Under the pieces are notes generated by a model that made no database searches, was not told where the DNA came from, and saw only the letters and a list, made by a program, of their open reading frames with translations. From assembly GCF_048128805.1 (NCBI RefSeq), contig NC_136008.1:19069072-19133071 (forward strand): 64,000 nucleotides of DNA. Direction: 5' to 3'. The stretch comes from Centroberyx gerrardi. Its lineage: Eukaryota; Chordata; Actinopteri; Beryciformes; Berycidae. Shown here in pieces: positions 9,163-21,228 of this stretch; the first letter of the stretch is position 1, and the number at the start of each line of letters is the position of its first letter. Both the position numbers and the translations under genes were made by a program.

Positions 9163-9863
9163 CCGTAATTCCTCTAATATTGGCCCGGGCCTTTATTTAC
9201 CTCAACTGCAGAGGGTACCAGGCCTTTATTGGAAGCAGGCTTATATTAGAGACAGGCCTTTATTTCTAATTCCCTCTGTTTGATAAGTATATTTGCTCAT
9301 ATTTTAGTATGAAGCCTCCGTGTTTTCTGATCTGCTTCTGTTGGGGTACGTTAGGTAGACGTTTTTTTGTTACTGCAATGCATTACGATAATTACGGTAA
9401 TCGACGACGGCATGCTCCAGAGACTTCCGCCGGCCGAGCCATCTTGTGGCACTTGTACGTTACTACAAACTACAGTTACAAACAGGCACCAGGAGTTTAC
9501 CAGTATCCACCGTTGTTTGCATGTAAGCTGAAGCTAACTGAAGCTAACTGAACCTGGGCACCGATGTGTTCCCGGTGATCCGGCCGAGATTTCGGCGGGG
9601 GTCCCAACGCCGATGCGTCACCGGGCGTCCGGGGCTTGGATCGGGGGGATCAGTGCGGGCCGTGGGCGCGGTGGAGAGGCAGCAGCGGAGAGAGGAGACG
9701 GACACAGCCATATACTAGGTTTTGACCTAGTCTTGTTTCCTTTGTTTTTTTCTCCGGCCTGTATTTGAGGCCGGCCTTTATTTGTTCGTGTCGACCACGG
9801 CCCCGGCCATTATCGGAGACCCGGCTTTTAATTGACTACCGGCCACTATTAGAGGAAATACGG
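9163..9863. mobile_element. non-autonomous DNA transposon with 6-bp target duplication
   Basis: Left end CCGTAATTCCTCTAATATTG and right end, complemented, CCGTATTTCCTCTAATAGTG. Both continue into GGCC-rich subterminal repeats containing GGCCTTTATTT. The flanking direct repeat TAGTTA is present at 9157-9162 and 9864-9869. No transposase remnant is seen in the 701 bp. Superfamily not assigned; a 6-bp duplication is unusual and fits few known groups. Confidence 0.75.
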
Positions 9864-10101
9864 TAGTTAGCTTACTACTAGCTACCAAGGTAGCTAACAA
9901 TGCTGGAAACGCTGATGAAGGCTTAGCGCTGAAATGCGTTCGGTTCCCAGCTTGCTGCTGTGCATATAATAAACTTTTGTAATTCATTTGGTTGTGCGGA
10001 CATCCCTCTTTTTTTTAATCTATATGCACAAGAGTCTGCACCCCAGCGGCGTCGTTAGGCCTGGGCGTCCGAGGCTACAGCCTCGAATGTTTTATGAATA
10101 G

Positions 10102-11028
10102 TAGGGGTGGGCGGATCGATCCCAAAATATCGATACTACAGATACTACGTCTCGTTTTTGAAGATCGATTCTAGCGTCAATAGGATCGATATCAGTTTCA
10201 GTTTCAGTTTCCCTCTTCTACGTTGTATCCATTTTATCAAAGAGTAGAACTGTCTGTGCAAACAACATTCCGTTGTCGTGAACACATCTTAGTGCATGCA
10301 TGCACTCTTTGCTTCTCCACTGCTGTTGTCGTGTCGTGTGCACTCAAACAACGAACATACGCGTCGCGCACGCGCAGCGTGCCGCGGCGCACACCGCAGC
10401 GCGCACCCTGAGAACCATTGCTCTAACTGAAGGAAAGAAGAATGGTTGAGGGTAGTTTGTGCTTTTGTTTAGTTATTTGCACTTTGCTTATTTATAAAAG
10501 TTGTGAAAGTTTTAAAACATTCATTGTTCTCCACAAATAATTGTGTGCACTTTGTTTATTCAAAAAACTTTTTTTCATGTTTGCACATTCAATTTACAAT
10601 AATAAAAAAAATAGTTTTGTTATTTGCCTTTAAAAACTGTCATGTGTTTTAACATGCATGTGATTAAGTAATTAACAGTGGAAAGCAAAAAAAAACTGGC
10701 TTTTTTTTTGCTTTGCTTGCTACATACATGCTTCAGTTGGGAATCAAACCCGGGTCTCACAGGTGGCAGGTAGAAATTCTACCACTCACCTTACAATGAT
10801 TGCTAACCTTTGGCAAATAATTTAGTGGTCATGAAAATGTATTCAGATTTAGCCTATTGATGATGCATTCACCTCATAAATCATGACACACTGCTCTCCC
10901 CTACATGAAAGTACATAAGGCACTTTTAATAATAAAAAGTATCGGTATCAGTATCGATATCGGCGATTCTGGCCCTGTATTCCTTGGTATTGGATCGAAA
11001 CCAAATTTTGCGGTATCGCCCACCCCAA
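10102..11028. mobile_element. non-autonomous hAT-type transposon
   Basis: Termini TAGGGGTGGGCG and CGCCCACCCCAA are inverted, with GATCGAT/TATCGATA-rich subterminal sequence. An exact 8-bp direct repeat ATGAATAG flanks both sides (10094-10101, 11029-11036), as expected of hAT. No transposase is encoded. The sequence on either side appears to be one older repeat that it split. Confidence 0.85.
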
Positions 11029-11036
11029 ATGAATAG

Positions 11037-13225
11037 CCCCGGATCTCAAAAAAAAATAAAAATAATTAGAGTTAGTAGTCAGAGCGGGCCAGTTATTTTA
11101 CGTGAGCCAGCTTTGAAGCCCGGCTTTAGGTGCATCGAGGTACATGCCGGGACACAAATCGAACTCACCTGTCGCTGCTTGCTATGTGTGTCTGTTTGGT
11201 AGGGGACTCTGCCAATCTGTCATCGAGTAGTTTGAGTCGAACTAAAGGAAAAGGCTACGTTATGGATGATTTTAATTGGTCGGTCCTAGTCTAGGTCAGA
11301 GAAGGCAAGGTAGGCTACATACAGCCAGCCATAACAGCCAGGAATCACAATGTAAGGAAAAGACAAGACAGGTTATGGATCTTCTTCACGTTTTCAAAAG
11401 AGGAAGAAAGGTAAGATATGTTATAGGTTAGTTTAATCAAGTGATTGATTATCCATATCTGGAAAGACAGCAAAAATCAGGCAGCTGTGTGGTGGCGAGT
11501 TGACTGACACTTGGTTGATAGCTTCATGGTTAGATGCCTACAAGCTACAGCAGTTGTTTTTTTTTAGCTCAACATCTTCAATATAATATTGGATCACTGT
11601 AAACAAAATGTTACTCTTTGTTACTATTTCTCTCCAGTCAGCTGATTAGTCAGTTAGTTACTGAATCCTCCCATTCAGGTCTACTTATGTGGGCTGCTGA
11701 ACATTAAATGCAAAAACTAATTCTCTTTTATATATAAATATATATATAGGCTATATATTATATTTTATATTTTTATATATATATTTTAACTAATTGTCTT
11801 CACATGAAACATTATTTTCAACTTAAGATATTGTTTCCCTTAAAGGTGAGAAAATGTTTAAAAATGTAATTTTTAATTTGTGCCTCTGTATATTTTTACT
11901 ACGCTGGTAGACTCCTCCAGCCATTCAGAATGGATTTTTGATGTGGCATTGAAAATATCAGCTTCCTAACAGAAGGACATCACAGGTTAAATAATTTACT
12001 TCTTAAAATGAGTTATGCTTAAAGTTAAGTTTCCATACGTAACAAACAAACCAAAGTAGCTCACTATTAGGTTGTAGTAATATAGTGATATAGGTAGTGA
12101 AATATATAGAAATATAAATTTGATTAAATATAACTCACTGGATTACGATTGGATTGGATCTTTTTTTTTACAGTAAAGAGACAGATGAGGAGTGAGAAGC
12201 ACATACTGTCATATATATTTAAAGTTTTATATATTAATTGATAACTGTGTCTCTGTTCATTTTTTGCAAAACCTGAAATGAACAAGAGAGAGGAGGAGAC
12301 AGAGACAAAGAGAGATGAGGGGAGGAGACAAATAAGTGTCAAGAGAAGAATTCAGGAGGCAGGCCTGAGGAGAGAGACAGACAGACTACAATATACTGTA
12401 TCACTGTTGGCCTTTGCTGCTCAAACTGTTTACTGTGCTGGATGTTCTGAAATCCTAACAACGCCCCTGCTGCACCCTAAAAACAACAAGAAGAGTGTGG
12501 AGTTGAGCGAGCTATTTCTTCCTTTGAGCTAACAATAATGGGACAAATATATTAAAACCTATGAAATGATAAATGTTTGTATGATGTGCATCTAGGACAT
12601 AGTCGGGCTGTAGGCCAACTTGCTCTTTAGGTGATCTCCTGAAATTTAGTGAAATGAGCACAATGTCTTAAAATGCAAATATGTGCTCCGTGCACGAAAG
12701 GTGAGAGAAATACATTTTTCCACCACGAAAGGATTATGTGAAGGAGAACATGGAAGTAGTCTGACATTGAAATAGGCACGGTGGAGAGTAAGGGTTTGGA
12801 GGTTGGGGTGGTGGATGTGGACCTGCCTTCAAATTCAACAACCTGGGATCAATTTACAACTCATACCAATACAATTTCAACTGTGAGTGAAGTTTTAACT
12901 TTTAGCTAAAGTTTTCCTTATAACCATGACCAAAATCTTTCCCTAAACTTAACCAAATTATTTTAGCTGCCTAAACATAAGCCTATAGCTAACCTTTTCA
13001 CATGATGAACAGGTGAAAATGGTGTTTCCAATGCATGCTATTGTCACATGGAATTCATTTTTTATAAGTGACTTAAAGAAGTGAATATTTATAAAATCAC
13101 GTTTGGAGATGAGAGTGGACATGAGACCAATGCTCCACCCAGCTCCCGGTAGGCTATAGAGTGTGTGTGTGTTAATGCTGTGGAGAGATTGAACTGGTCA
13201 GCCTGATCTGGCCAGGTGTGTCTAG
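11037..13225. other. intergenic upstream of lectin gene B
   Basis: AT-rich between 11690 and 12260. No supported exon: the open frame at 12278-12532 has no family resemblance and low-complexity acidic/basic codons. Confidence 0.4.
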
Positions 13226-13283
13226 GTGGGAGTGGCCAGGTAGGTAGTTGCCATAGGAACAAAAAAAGACGGTGAAAGACAGC
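13226..13283 (+). promoter_or_regulatory. conserved upstream block of lectin gene B
   Basis: GTGGGAGTGGCCA, GGTAGTTGC, an A-rich run and GACAGCTG occur in the same order and spacing as at 3525-3581 of the inverted paralogue. It lies about 90-150 bp before the start codon. It probably holds the core promoter. Confidence 0.55.
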
Positions 13284-13374
13284 TGATCACCAACTACTGA
13301 CCACACCTCATACTAACCTGGCTGACATTACAACAGCCGACTCAAACCCACTTTACTTGAACTGAAGATTAGTC

Positions 13375-16106
13375 ATGGTGGACAAGAGCAGCCCTGTACT
13401 CCCCCTCTCCTTCCTGCTCATTGCCGCTCTTTCCTTGGAGGCATCTGTGCTGACCAGATTTCACTATTTGGGTGAGAAGATGAACTGGACAGAAGCTCAA
13501 CAGTTCTGCCAGAAGAAATTCTTTGACTTGGTTACTCTCAGGGGAGCAGAGGACGGAGACCAACTGGCCGCTAGCTTGGAGCACACCAAGGACAGTCCTG
13601 CCTGGATTGGTCTTCACAGAAGCCCTGAGAACGACTCAGTCTGGAGGTGGACTAGAGCAAGGTGAGGATCCTGTTTGAAATGAGAGACTTGATATAAGGC
13701 ATCACGTCTTCCAAGCAACTTTATTGAAACAATTTACGTTACCATGTTTAAATTGAAGTGAATTTCACTGATAATTGAATGGAAACCAGCAAAATTATCA
13801 GCAGTTGCGCTGAGATGATTTGACTTGAAATATAAGCAAGATTAAAGTCAGTTGCTAAGCTTGTTTCTTGTGTTCTTGTTTTTTTGCAGCGAAGGAGGGA
13901 GCCCAGGAGAAGACGTCTCGCAGAGTAGTCACTGGGCAGAGGGAGAGCAGAGTAGCGTCTGTGCCTTAGTGGAGGATCAAATGTGGTATGCTCGTAAATG
14001 TTCTAAAAGAAACCATTTCTACTGCTCTAACGGGGACGAACTAGACCATCATAAAAAGTTACGGTCCTGGTACGGTGCTAAAAAGTACTGTCAGCAGAGG
14101 CACACTGACCTAGCTACCATCACCGAGATGAACACAGAACAATTCAGTGAAAGTGGCTGGATTGGACTGTACAGAGAGGCTAAGATCTGGAGGTGGTCTG
14201 GACAAGAGACAGTGAACTACACAAATTGGGCACCAGGACATCCAGCTGACAGAGACTGCGGCACTTTTGAACTCAGCACTAAACTGTGGTACAGCAATTC
14301 ATGCTCTAAGTATTTTAGCTTTGTCTGCGACGGTGACAACCTGGTCCTGGTGAAGGAGAACAAGACGTGGGAGGAGGCCCTGGAGCACTGCAGGGCCATG
14401 GCTGGCAGCAAAACTCATGGCAACCACCTGTACGACCTGGTAAGCCTGCAGACTGGGAACGACCACACCTACGCCAGAGAGAGGATCCAGGGGGCCACGA
14501 CCAATGAGGTTTGAGGATGGGGGGTCATATTGTAGTGTGAGAGTGTTGTCATTTGGTTATTTAACTAAAATGCCACACACAGTTACATTTGTCACCCCAG
14601 CTGATCATAAACGTACACTAACCAAATTAAACATAATTCTAACCTTGCTCCTAACATAATGTGCATTCCTAACTTTTAGAACAAAAGCATGTTTGCCTTT
14701 TTTCTGAACACGGCTGAGTTCAAATCTAAGTCAATTTTATTTTTTCTGCAATTTAATTTCATTTTAAATAGTTTTCACTGATTGTTCTAACATGCACAAA
14801 TGGATTGCAGTATATTTACATTTCGAATGGACTGAATTGTAAGAAATGTGTTTTACTACTCAGCTTGCCTTTTTCAGCTTGTTTCTTCCAGGCAGGTTTT
14901 GCTGAGCATGCGTGGTCTTTTGTACCTCTACCAGGCTTCACATTTATGCAGTGACACACATTCACACCTGGGAGCTGCCCCAGTACAACCAGGCTGCCCC
15001 TGAGCAGAATTAGTACATTAAGAATAGCATAATGCAGGGTGTCCTGGTGGCTCAGTGGTCTAAGGCGTTTACCATGTAAAATGCAGTGTCCTAGGTCTGA
15101 ATCTGACCCGGGACCTTTGCTGCATGTCATCCTCCTTTCTCTCTCTCACAATCTTTCCTGTCTGTCTCTACTTTCAACTGTCAAATAAAGGTGAACATGA
15201 CAAACACACAAAGTACACAACAAACTTTACGTTATATAAATGTGATTTACACTTAACAATACATTAATCTCATAAATGAATCTGCAAATTACCATCCAAT
15301 CACAGCACAAACAAATTTCACCTAACTTCATAATCCATCATTGTTGTGTCTTTGTTATATCAAAAGTGCTGACAAAGCCTCATCAAGTTTACTACCCAAA
15401 GTAAAATAGCTGAAACAAAAATGTTGCTGAAAACTATAGCTGAAACAACAAATTTCTTTGGCCAAGACGTGGGCCCTCTGGAGGGAGGTGGGGGAGTGGA
15501 GGAGGGTTTGGTTGGTGAGAAGAGGAACAGGATGTTTCAAATCTACCTTTATACTGAGGGTGGTACATTTTTTTTTACTGCATCTCCAATTGAACACCGG
15601 CTGCTCGTTTTAACCACTTGAGGGCGGATTGAGTCAGGTTTAGTGAGATAATTACGGCACCAGCACATTTGTGTCCAAAAATGTGGACAATATGACCGCC
15701 ATTGTTGTATTTCATAACTAAATAAATAGTTCTAGATATCAGTTTACAGTTACTCTTTAAGCTACCACCTCCTCAAATAAGCAAGACTGAAGTGAAGCTG
15801 AACACATCACATATAAAAGAGTTCATTGCAAAATTGAAAATACAGGGATAATGACACTTTGGGGGAAATGTTTTAGCTGTCTAGCTGGCCTTTTTCTCTC
15901 AGGTTTGGACCGGCCTGCGCTTCCTGGCTGGCAGGTGGCTGTGGGTGAACGGAGAGCCGCTGAGGTACCAGGACCTGCCGCTCTGCCCGGCCCCACGGCA
16001 GCACTGTGGAACCCTGTCCAAGGACCAGAGAGACCACTGGGGGACCAGGGACTGCAGGGAGAGAAGGAACTTCATCTGCTACGAAAAGAATTTTCTCTTG
16101 TCATGA
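13375..16106 (+). CDS. secreted three-CTLD C-type lectin-like protein B (3 coding exons)
   Basis: Exons 13375-13661, 13890-14508 and 15903-16106 join in frame (AG|C in phase 2, then GAG|GTT in phase 0) to encode 369 aa. Residues 1-24 are a signal peptide. Three lectin-like domains follow: WIGLH in domain 1, WIGLY with NWAPGHPADRDCG in domain 2, and WTGLRFLAGRWLW in domain 3. The first intron cuts domain 1 just after WRWT, a position uninterrupted in the minus-strand paralogue. Canonical EPN/QPD sugar motifs are missing in all domains. The C-terminus extends seven residues beyond FICY compared with paralogue A. No membrane segment is present, so secretion is likely. Role inferred from family: extracellular ligand binding, possibly immune. 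ATTAAA at 16248-16253 is a candidate poly(A) signal. Confidence 0.88.
15037..15200 (+). mobile_element. tRNA-derived SINE in lectin B intron 2
   Basis: The head contains an A-box-like TGGCTCAGTGGT and a B-box-like GGTCTGAATCTG. The body reads CTTTGCTGCATGTCATCCTC and is followed by a TCTC-rich stretch and TCAAATAAAGG. The body and tail match the minus-strand SINE at 33958-34112. Confidence 0.8.
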
Positions 16107-16547
16107 GAGACAGAATTTTACTCGTACAGCCAATGAGACAAGAGGTGATGCTTGAAGCTTGTTAACCCTCCGCTATTTATACCCTTTTTTGTCTGTAGGT
16201 TGTCACAGACTGAGGGGTCTTTACTGCATATTTAATGTTTTTGTATTATTAAAATCCAATAGGGTTGAGATCTATGCTCATATTCTGTACTAATCATAGT
16301 GTGTTCGAATTATCATAATTGCTCAATTCAGTCAGATATTCAATGTTCATATGTTAATCATTATTTGTTTGTTGTATTGATACTTCATTGAAGACTACCC
16401 GTCATATATTCAATGCTCATATTTTGTGGCAATCATTATTTGTTTTGTGTTTATTATTGAGTTGAAAGCACACAACAAGATATTGTTGAACTGCTGGAAA
16501 GTGGAAGGCTGCTCATTCGTGAAATCAGGATATCAGACATTCAGAAT

Positions 16548-16811
16548 TGTATTTTAGTAGGATTTACTACAGAGAGAAAGGTGATAGAGAAAACTTGTTC
16601 AGTAAAAGAATTCAAACTGAGATCTCTGTGTTCTTCTTCCAAAAGGTTATTTATTAGCATGCAGCACAGAGAGAAGTGCACAGCAGTGGCAAATGCAGTT
16701 CTCTGAATAGTGAAGTAAAGCAAGTATGATTTTCAGCACAAAGACAAGGAGTGGATAGGGGAGGGTGAAAAGTGTAACTGTAACTTGTTGCATCCAGCCG
16801 TTGGTTTTACA
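16548..16811 (-). mobile_element. putative LTR of an endogenous retroelement
   Basis: Bounded by TGTA...TACA. On the minus strand TTCAGAGAACT, TGTGCACTTCTCTC and AATAAA occur in this order, matching the order in the LTR-like block at 56180-56650 (TTCAGAGAACT, TGTGCTTCTCTC, AATAAA). Neither a polypurine tract nor a target duplication was identified, so the boundaries are tentative. Confidence 0.4.
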
Positions 16812-17150
16812 TGTAGGTGAAGAGAGCAACAGCAATAGTGATGAGGATAGCTATAGTAAGAGCAAGAGAGCAAGAAAAAGCCAGAGTTGCTCCCCTCATG
16901 CAAAGTGAAACATGTCTTGTGGCTGCATTGTATTATGGTCTATTGAGGCTACTGTCAGAAGAGAAATTGGTATCTCTTCCATATCTTCCATGATGGATTT
17001 CTCCCTGTATGATTGTTGGATGTCAGTGCAAAATGGTGAGTCCAGAAAGAAGCCCATTGCTCTTTGATTCTGAGGCATTGACACCAAAATCTGAGGTTGA
17101 CTGTTGAAGATACTGTTTTAGATAGCTGAACAATTTTCTGCAATCAAACT
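16812..17150 (-). pseudogene. broken retroelement coding remnant with a hydrophobic segment
   Basis: The minus strand has overlapping short frames separated by stops or frameshifts. The last one encodes a membrane-spanning-like segment (TIAILITIAVALF) ending at the boundary of the putative LTR. Position and hydrophobicity would suit the C-terminal end of an envelope-like gene, but there is no direct family match and the reading frame is interrupted. A host exon is the alternative. Confidence 0.3.
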
Positions 17151-17434
17151 CCATTAGCTGCACTGGAAATATCTCAACATGACATTGTGTCGTCTACGTT
17201 TGGCCAGTTATCCATGGGAATGAGAAAAATACACCAGCAAACACCAACCCTGAATTTATCTGTTGGAGTGAGAGAAAGACTTTTTTTTTTTTACGAAAAG
17301 CTCAGAGCAGGTAGGCCTACAATATAATTTACATTCAGTCAAAGAGGGTTCACGTTGGTTGTTCAGTCCCACAGTCCATGAAAATTCAGTGATCCAGTGC
17401 AGTAGACAAATTAAAAGATTAAAGTAGCCTACAA

Positions 17435-17441
<7 letters not shown>

Positions 17442-17507
<66 letters not shown>
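17442..17507. repeat. (AC)n microsatellite
   Basis: About 66 bp of pure AC repeats just upstream of the presumed tmem147 5' region. Confidence 0.95.
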
Positions 17508-17510
<3 letters not shown>

Positions 17511-17519
17511 TACAGCATT

Positions 17520-18396
17520 CCGTGGAACTATTGCAAGGTTCCTATCGTCGTCGGAGCCATTTCAGGGTGGGACAATATCCATTTCCGTTTGTCATTCAGC
17601 GAGTGAGCAGCTCGGCATTTCAGCCGTTTCTTACAACGTAAGTAGTGAAAATAATGTTCTAAAAGGTTACATTTTACAGGTCCTGCGATATCCACCTGGT
17701 TGAAGTGATATTTGATCATTATGTGGTTAACCCGTCAAGATATTGATCGTCAAACATAAACGGTTACTGTCAAGTCTCGATAGCTAGCACAGCACCGGCG
17801 AGCTAACGTCAGCTAAATGACAGGTGACGAGATTTCAGCTTGTAACGGTAGCTAGGTTATCCCTTCATGAATTTAATTACACTGCTTTATAGCTTTATAC
17901 GGCCCCTTTCAAAGACGAGGTTCAAAATATTTTGCTCTGTTTTCTACAGATTTGTTAAAGGCAAATGTGGTAACACCGTCAATAACGTTAGCCTACGTAG
18001 TGTTTGATGGTATATATTTTACGCGTGTAACTGTGTGTATCTATATGTCTTAAAGCACATCTTTAAACGCTGTGAATAACTGCCCATTAAAGTTCAATAA
18101 TTATATAGCAGACATTAAATATATTTTTTATGTCATAATATATACTGATTAGTGTACTATATTCTCAAACTAGCATAAACCAGGTTTTCTCATTGGCCAA
18201 CATGGGTCGCACACCTGTTGGTGGTGGGGAATCATAGTGTTTTTAAAGAGCCTTTGCTTCAGGTTGGAAGACTACATTTACTCAGTTTGGGTCCTGGATT
18301 GGAAAGTGTGAAGAACACCTGGTCTGTGTTGACTGCAGTCCTGTCATGTCTTTTACAGCGTGCTGAATCACCCATTGCTGTTGGTTACCAGACATC
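17520..18396 (+). promoter_or_regulatory. tmem147 5' region with probable non-coding first exon
   Basis: A strong donor (AAC|GTAAGT at 17638) and an acceptor (TTTTACAG ending at 18357) bracket a possible intron in the 5' UTR. CpG-rich sequence around 17520-17640 would be the promoter/first exon. Inferred from splice signals only; no TATA box seen. Confidence 0.4.
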
Positions 18397-18982
18397 ATGA
18401 CACTGTTTCACTTTGGAAACTGCTTTGCCTTGGCATATTTCCCCTACTTCATCACATACAAATGCAGCGGACTGTAAGTGTTTGTTGGACTTTGAGAAAT
18501 GTGATGCTGCAATGACATCATGCGTTGTAATGTATGGCTGCTTACAATGTATGAACTCCATCCATCCATTCATATACAGTAAATAAGTTGTGGAGGAAAG
18601 ATTAGAGTACTGTGCTGTACCACCTGCTGAAGTCAACAGGGACTCTGTTATCTTGAGACAATACTCTATTCCTCATTCATAGTACATTCATAGTATGGAG
18701 GCCTATTCCTGTGTTGTAGAGCCATACACCCAGAGACTAAAGAGTCTTTGTTTTTAATCTGCTTTGTAATGTCAGGTTTGGGAGGGGGTCCAGACAATCC
18801 TCTTATAACTGTGCAATGTGTGTGTGGGTTGGACGGTGGTGGGGTAGTGCTTGTATTGTACTGTGTATTTGTATACGTTGATCGCAAGCCCTCGAATGGT
18901 TGATTTTACAAAATGGTGTAACATAGCACATTTCTGGAGGGACTGCCTCATGCTGTGCCTCTGTGTACAGTCCTGCTAGTTA

Positions 18983-19013
<31 letters not shown>

Positions 19014-21228
19014 TCATTCATCCATCCCTCAGTTCAGAGTATAATGCATTCTGGAGGTGTGTCCAGGCTGGAGCAACCTACCTGTTTGTCCAGCTATGTA
19101 AGGTGAGTGAACTCCCTAGCAATTGCTGATTAATCATAATTGGCTTGTTTCACTCTTAAAACCAGTAGTGGCCTGTAGAAATCCATAATCATGAACCATC
19201 AATTCCTAGCCACCATTTCTGTTTAGCATTTTGCTGTGTGCAACAGAAGCATCCCTGAAGATCCACCTCCAAAGCCGATAGGACCTTTTAGAGTGTTTGC
19301 CAGGCACACCTTATTCCCAGCCTCCTATTGGACAGGAGGGCCAAACCTGTCTCACACCGTGATGACCTCAAGATCTCACCTGTTTTGCAAGGCTAAAGCA
19401 CCTGGAATACAAGACGAAATAGCGACGACCAACAGGAATTGAAATGTCATGAGCTTCCCTGTGTGTTGGAGCATGTAAGCAGAGTTCGTTGGTCTCTCTG
19501 TGTTTCAGATGCTGTTCCTGGCCACATTCTTCCCCACCTGGGAAGGAGGAGCTGGAGTTTACGACTTTGTAGGGGTGAGTGGTGGGACTGCATCGTAGTA
19601 ACAAAATATCGGAAAGATTGATTCAGTCACATTTTGTAATTGCAGAGACGTAGTTAAAAAATGTCAGCAGATTTTCAAGATTGTCAACACTTTAAACATT
19701 TGGAAAAATAATATATATCCAAATTCATTTTGAGGGGGTAATCTGAGATCCCAGTTCTTAGTGTTTGCTTTGTTTGAGTAAATTAAAAGATTTTGTCCAA
19801 AGTGCAACTTGATTTGTAGGCCAGGGATCCTGTAGAATACCAAAAAAGCTTTCCGCCATAACAAAAAAAATTGCAGTGTCTTCCGATTTACAAAAATGCA
19901 GTAATGAAATGTGTGCATATGTGCCCACCATTGTCTGTATCACTTTTTTTTGTGTGTGTGTGTATCCCAGGAATTCATGAAGGCAACAGTGGACCTAGCA
20001 GACCTGTTGGGCCTCCATCTTGTGATGTCTCGTAATGCCGGTAAAGGAGAGTACAAGATCATGGTGGCTGCCATGGGCTGGGCAACAGCCGAACTGGTCA
20101 TGTCCAGGTAAGCAGTAATCTAGTTCTTCAACTCTTTATTCATTATGGATGAACATGTACTGAAAACGAATTGACAATCTTTAACCTCACTTTAACCTGA
20201 ATACTGAAATACTTAAGCTCATTTTATCTATAAACTAATTTCTGCAGTTCCTAGAAGGGATCTTTTAGTGCATAGTAAACATATATTATATAACATCATT
20301 TATCATGCGTTTTTTTATCCAGTTTCCCCAGGGAGAGAATTTGTTTAATCTAATTATTGTATATCATTATACTGTATATCTAAGCGTGTGTGTGTGTTGC
20401 GTTGCTGTGTCTCCAGGTGTCTTCCTCTGTGGGTAGGAGCCAGAGGGATAGAGTTTGACTGGAAATACATCCAGATGAGTTTTGACTCTAACATAAGTCT
20501 GGTGAGTACATGTTCTCTTCTCATTTTTTCACACACTCCTCTCATTTTGAATCTTCCTCTGCGTTTCCTTTACCAGGACCTCAGATTGTTGTGTGTTGAA
20601 TGAAGAAAAGATAACAAAATGAATACGTTATGGATTAATGTGTTCTTGTCTGCCTGTTTAGATAAAGATGGACTTTTCATTCTCTTCTTATTCCGCCTTT
20701 CTCTCTGTGTATAGGTCCATTATATCGCCATGGCAGCGGTGGTATGGATGTTTACACGGTATGACCTTCCCAAGAGCTTCAGGCTACCTGTTACCGTGCT
20801 GCTGGGCCTGTGTGTCTACAAGGCCTTCCTAATGGAGTAAGTCGTACACACACACTCCCACGTTCAAACACCCACATAAACACACGTAGACATACTGCAT
20901 ACAGTCCACAGAGAGACACAAGTAACCGTGGCCTGTGTATCTACAGGGGTTTCTCATTGAGTAATGTGGACACGTGCACAGAGACACACATACACGTGTA
21001 CACATACACACACAAACATGTTGAAAATGATAATACATATAATGTATAATGTAAAATGTTTAATATGTGTTCCATTTCTCTCCACCTCTCTGTGTATGTC
21101 CCTTCAGGTTATTTGTCCACGTCTTCCTGCTGGGCAGCTGGACAGCGCTGTTGGTGAAAGCCGTGCTGACTGGAGCCATCTCTCTCTGCTCGCTGTTTCT
21201 CTTCGTCACTCTGGTCCACAGCAACTAA
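18397..21228 (+). CDS. tmem147: BOS complex subunit TMEM147 (7 coding exons)
   Basis: Exons 18397-18473, 19033-19102, 19509-19574, 19971-20107, 20417-20501, 20715-20836 and 21108-21228 all have GT-AG borders and join in frame to 225 aa, about the length of the human protein. The start [19 protein letters not shown] and the blocks [48 protein letters not shown] and ITRYDL-like [10 protein letters not shown] are diagnostic. The protein has about seven membrane helices and resides in the ER. With nicalin and NOMO it forms the BOS complex of the multipass translocon, which aids insertion of multi-spanning membrane proteins. No frame breaks. Neighbours (lectins, sulfotransferase) do not suggest shared function. 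Confidence 0.97.
18987..19013. repeat. (TG)n microsatellite in tmem147 intron 1
   Basis: Short TG run 20 bp before the acceptor of coding exon 2. Confidence 0.9.

Noticed and set aside
12278-12532. 84-aa open frame
   Set aside because: Low-complexity Glu/Arg/Lys codons, no family resemblance, no splice context.
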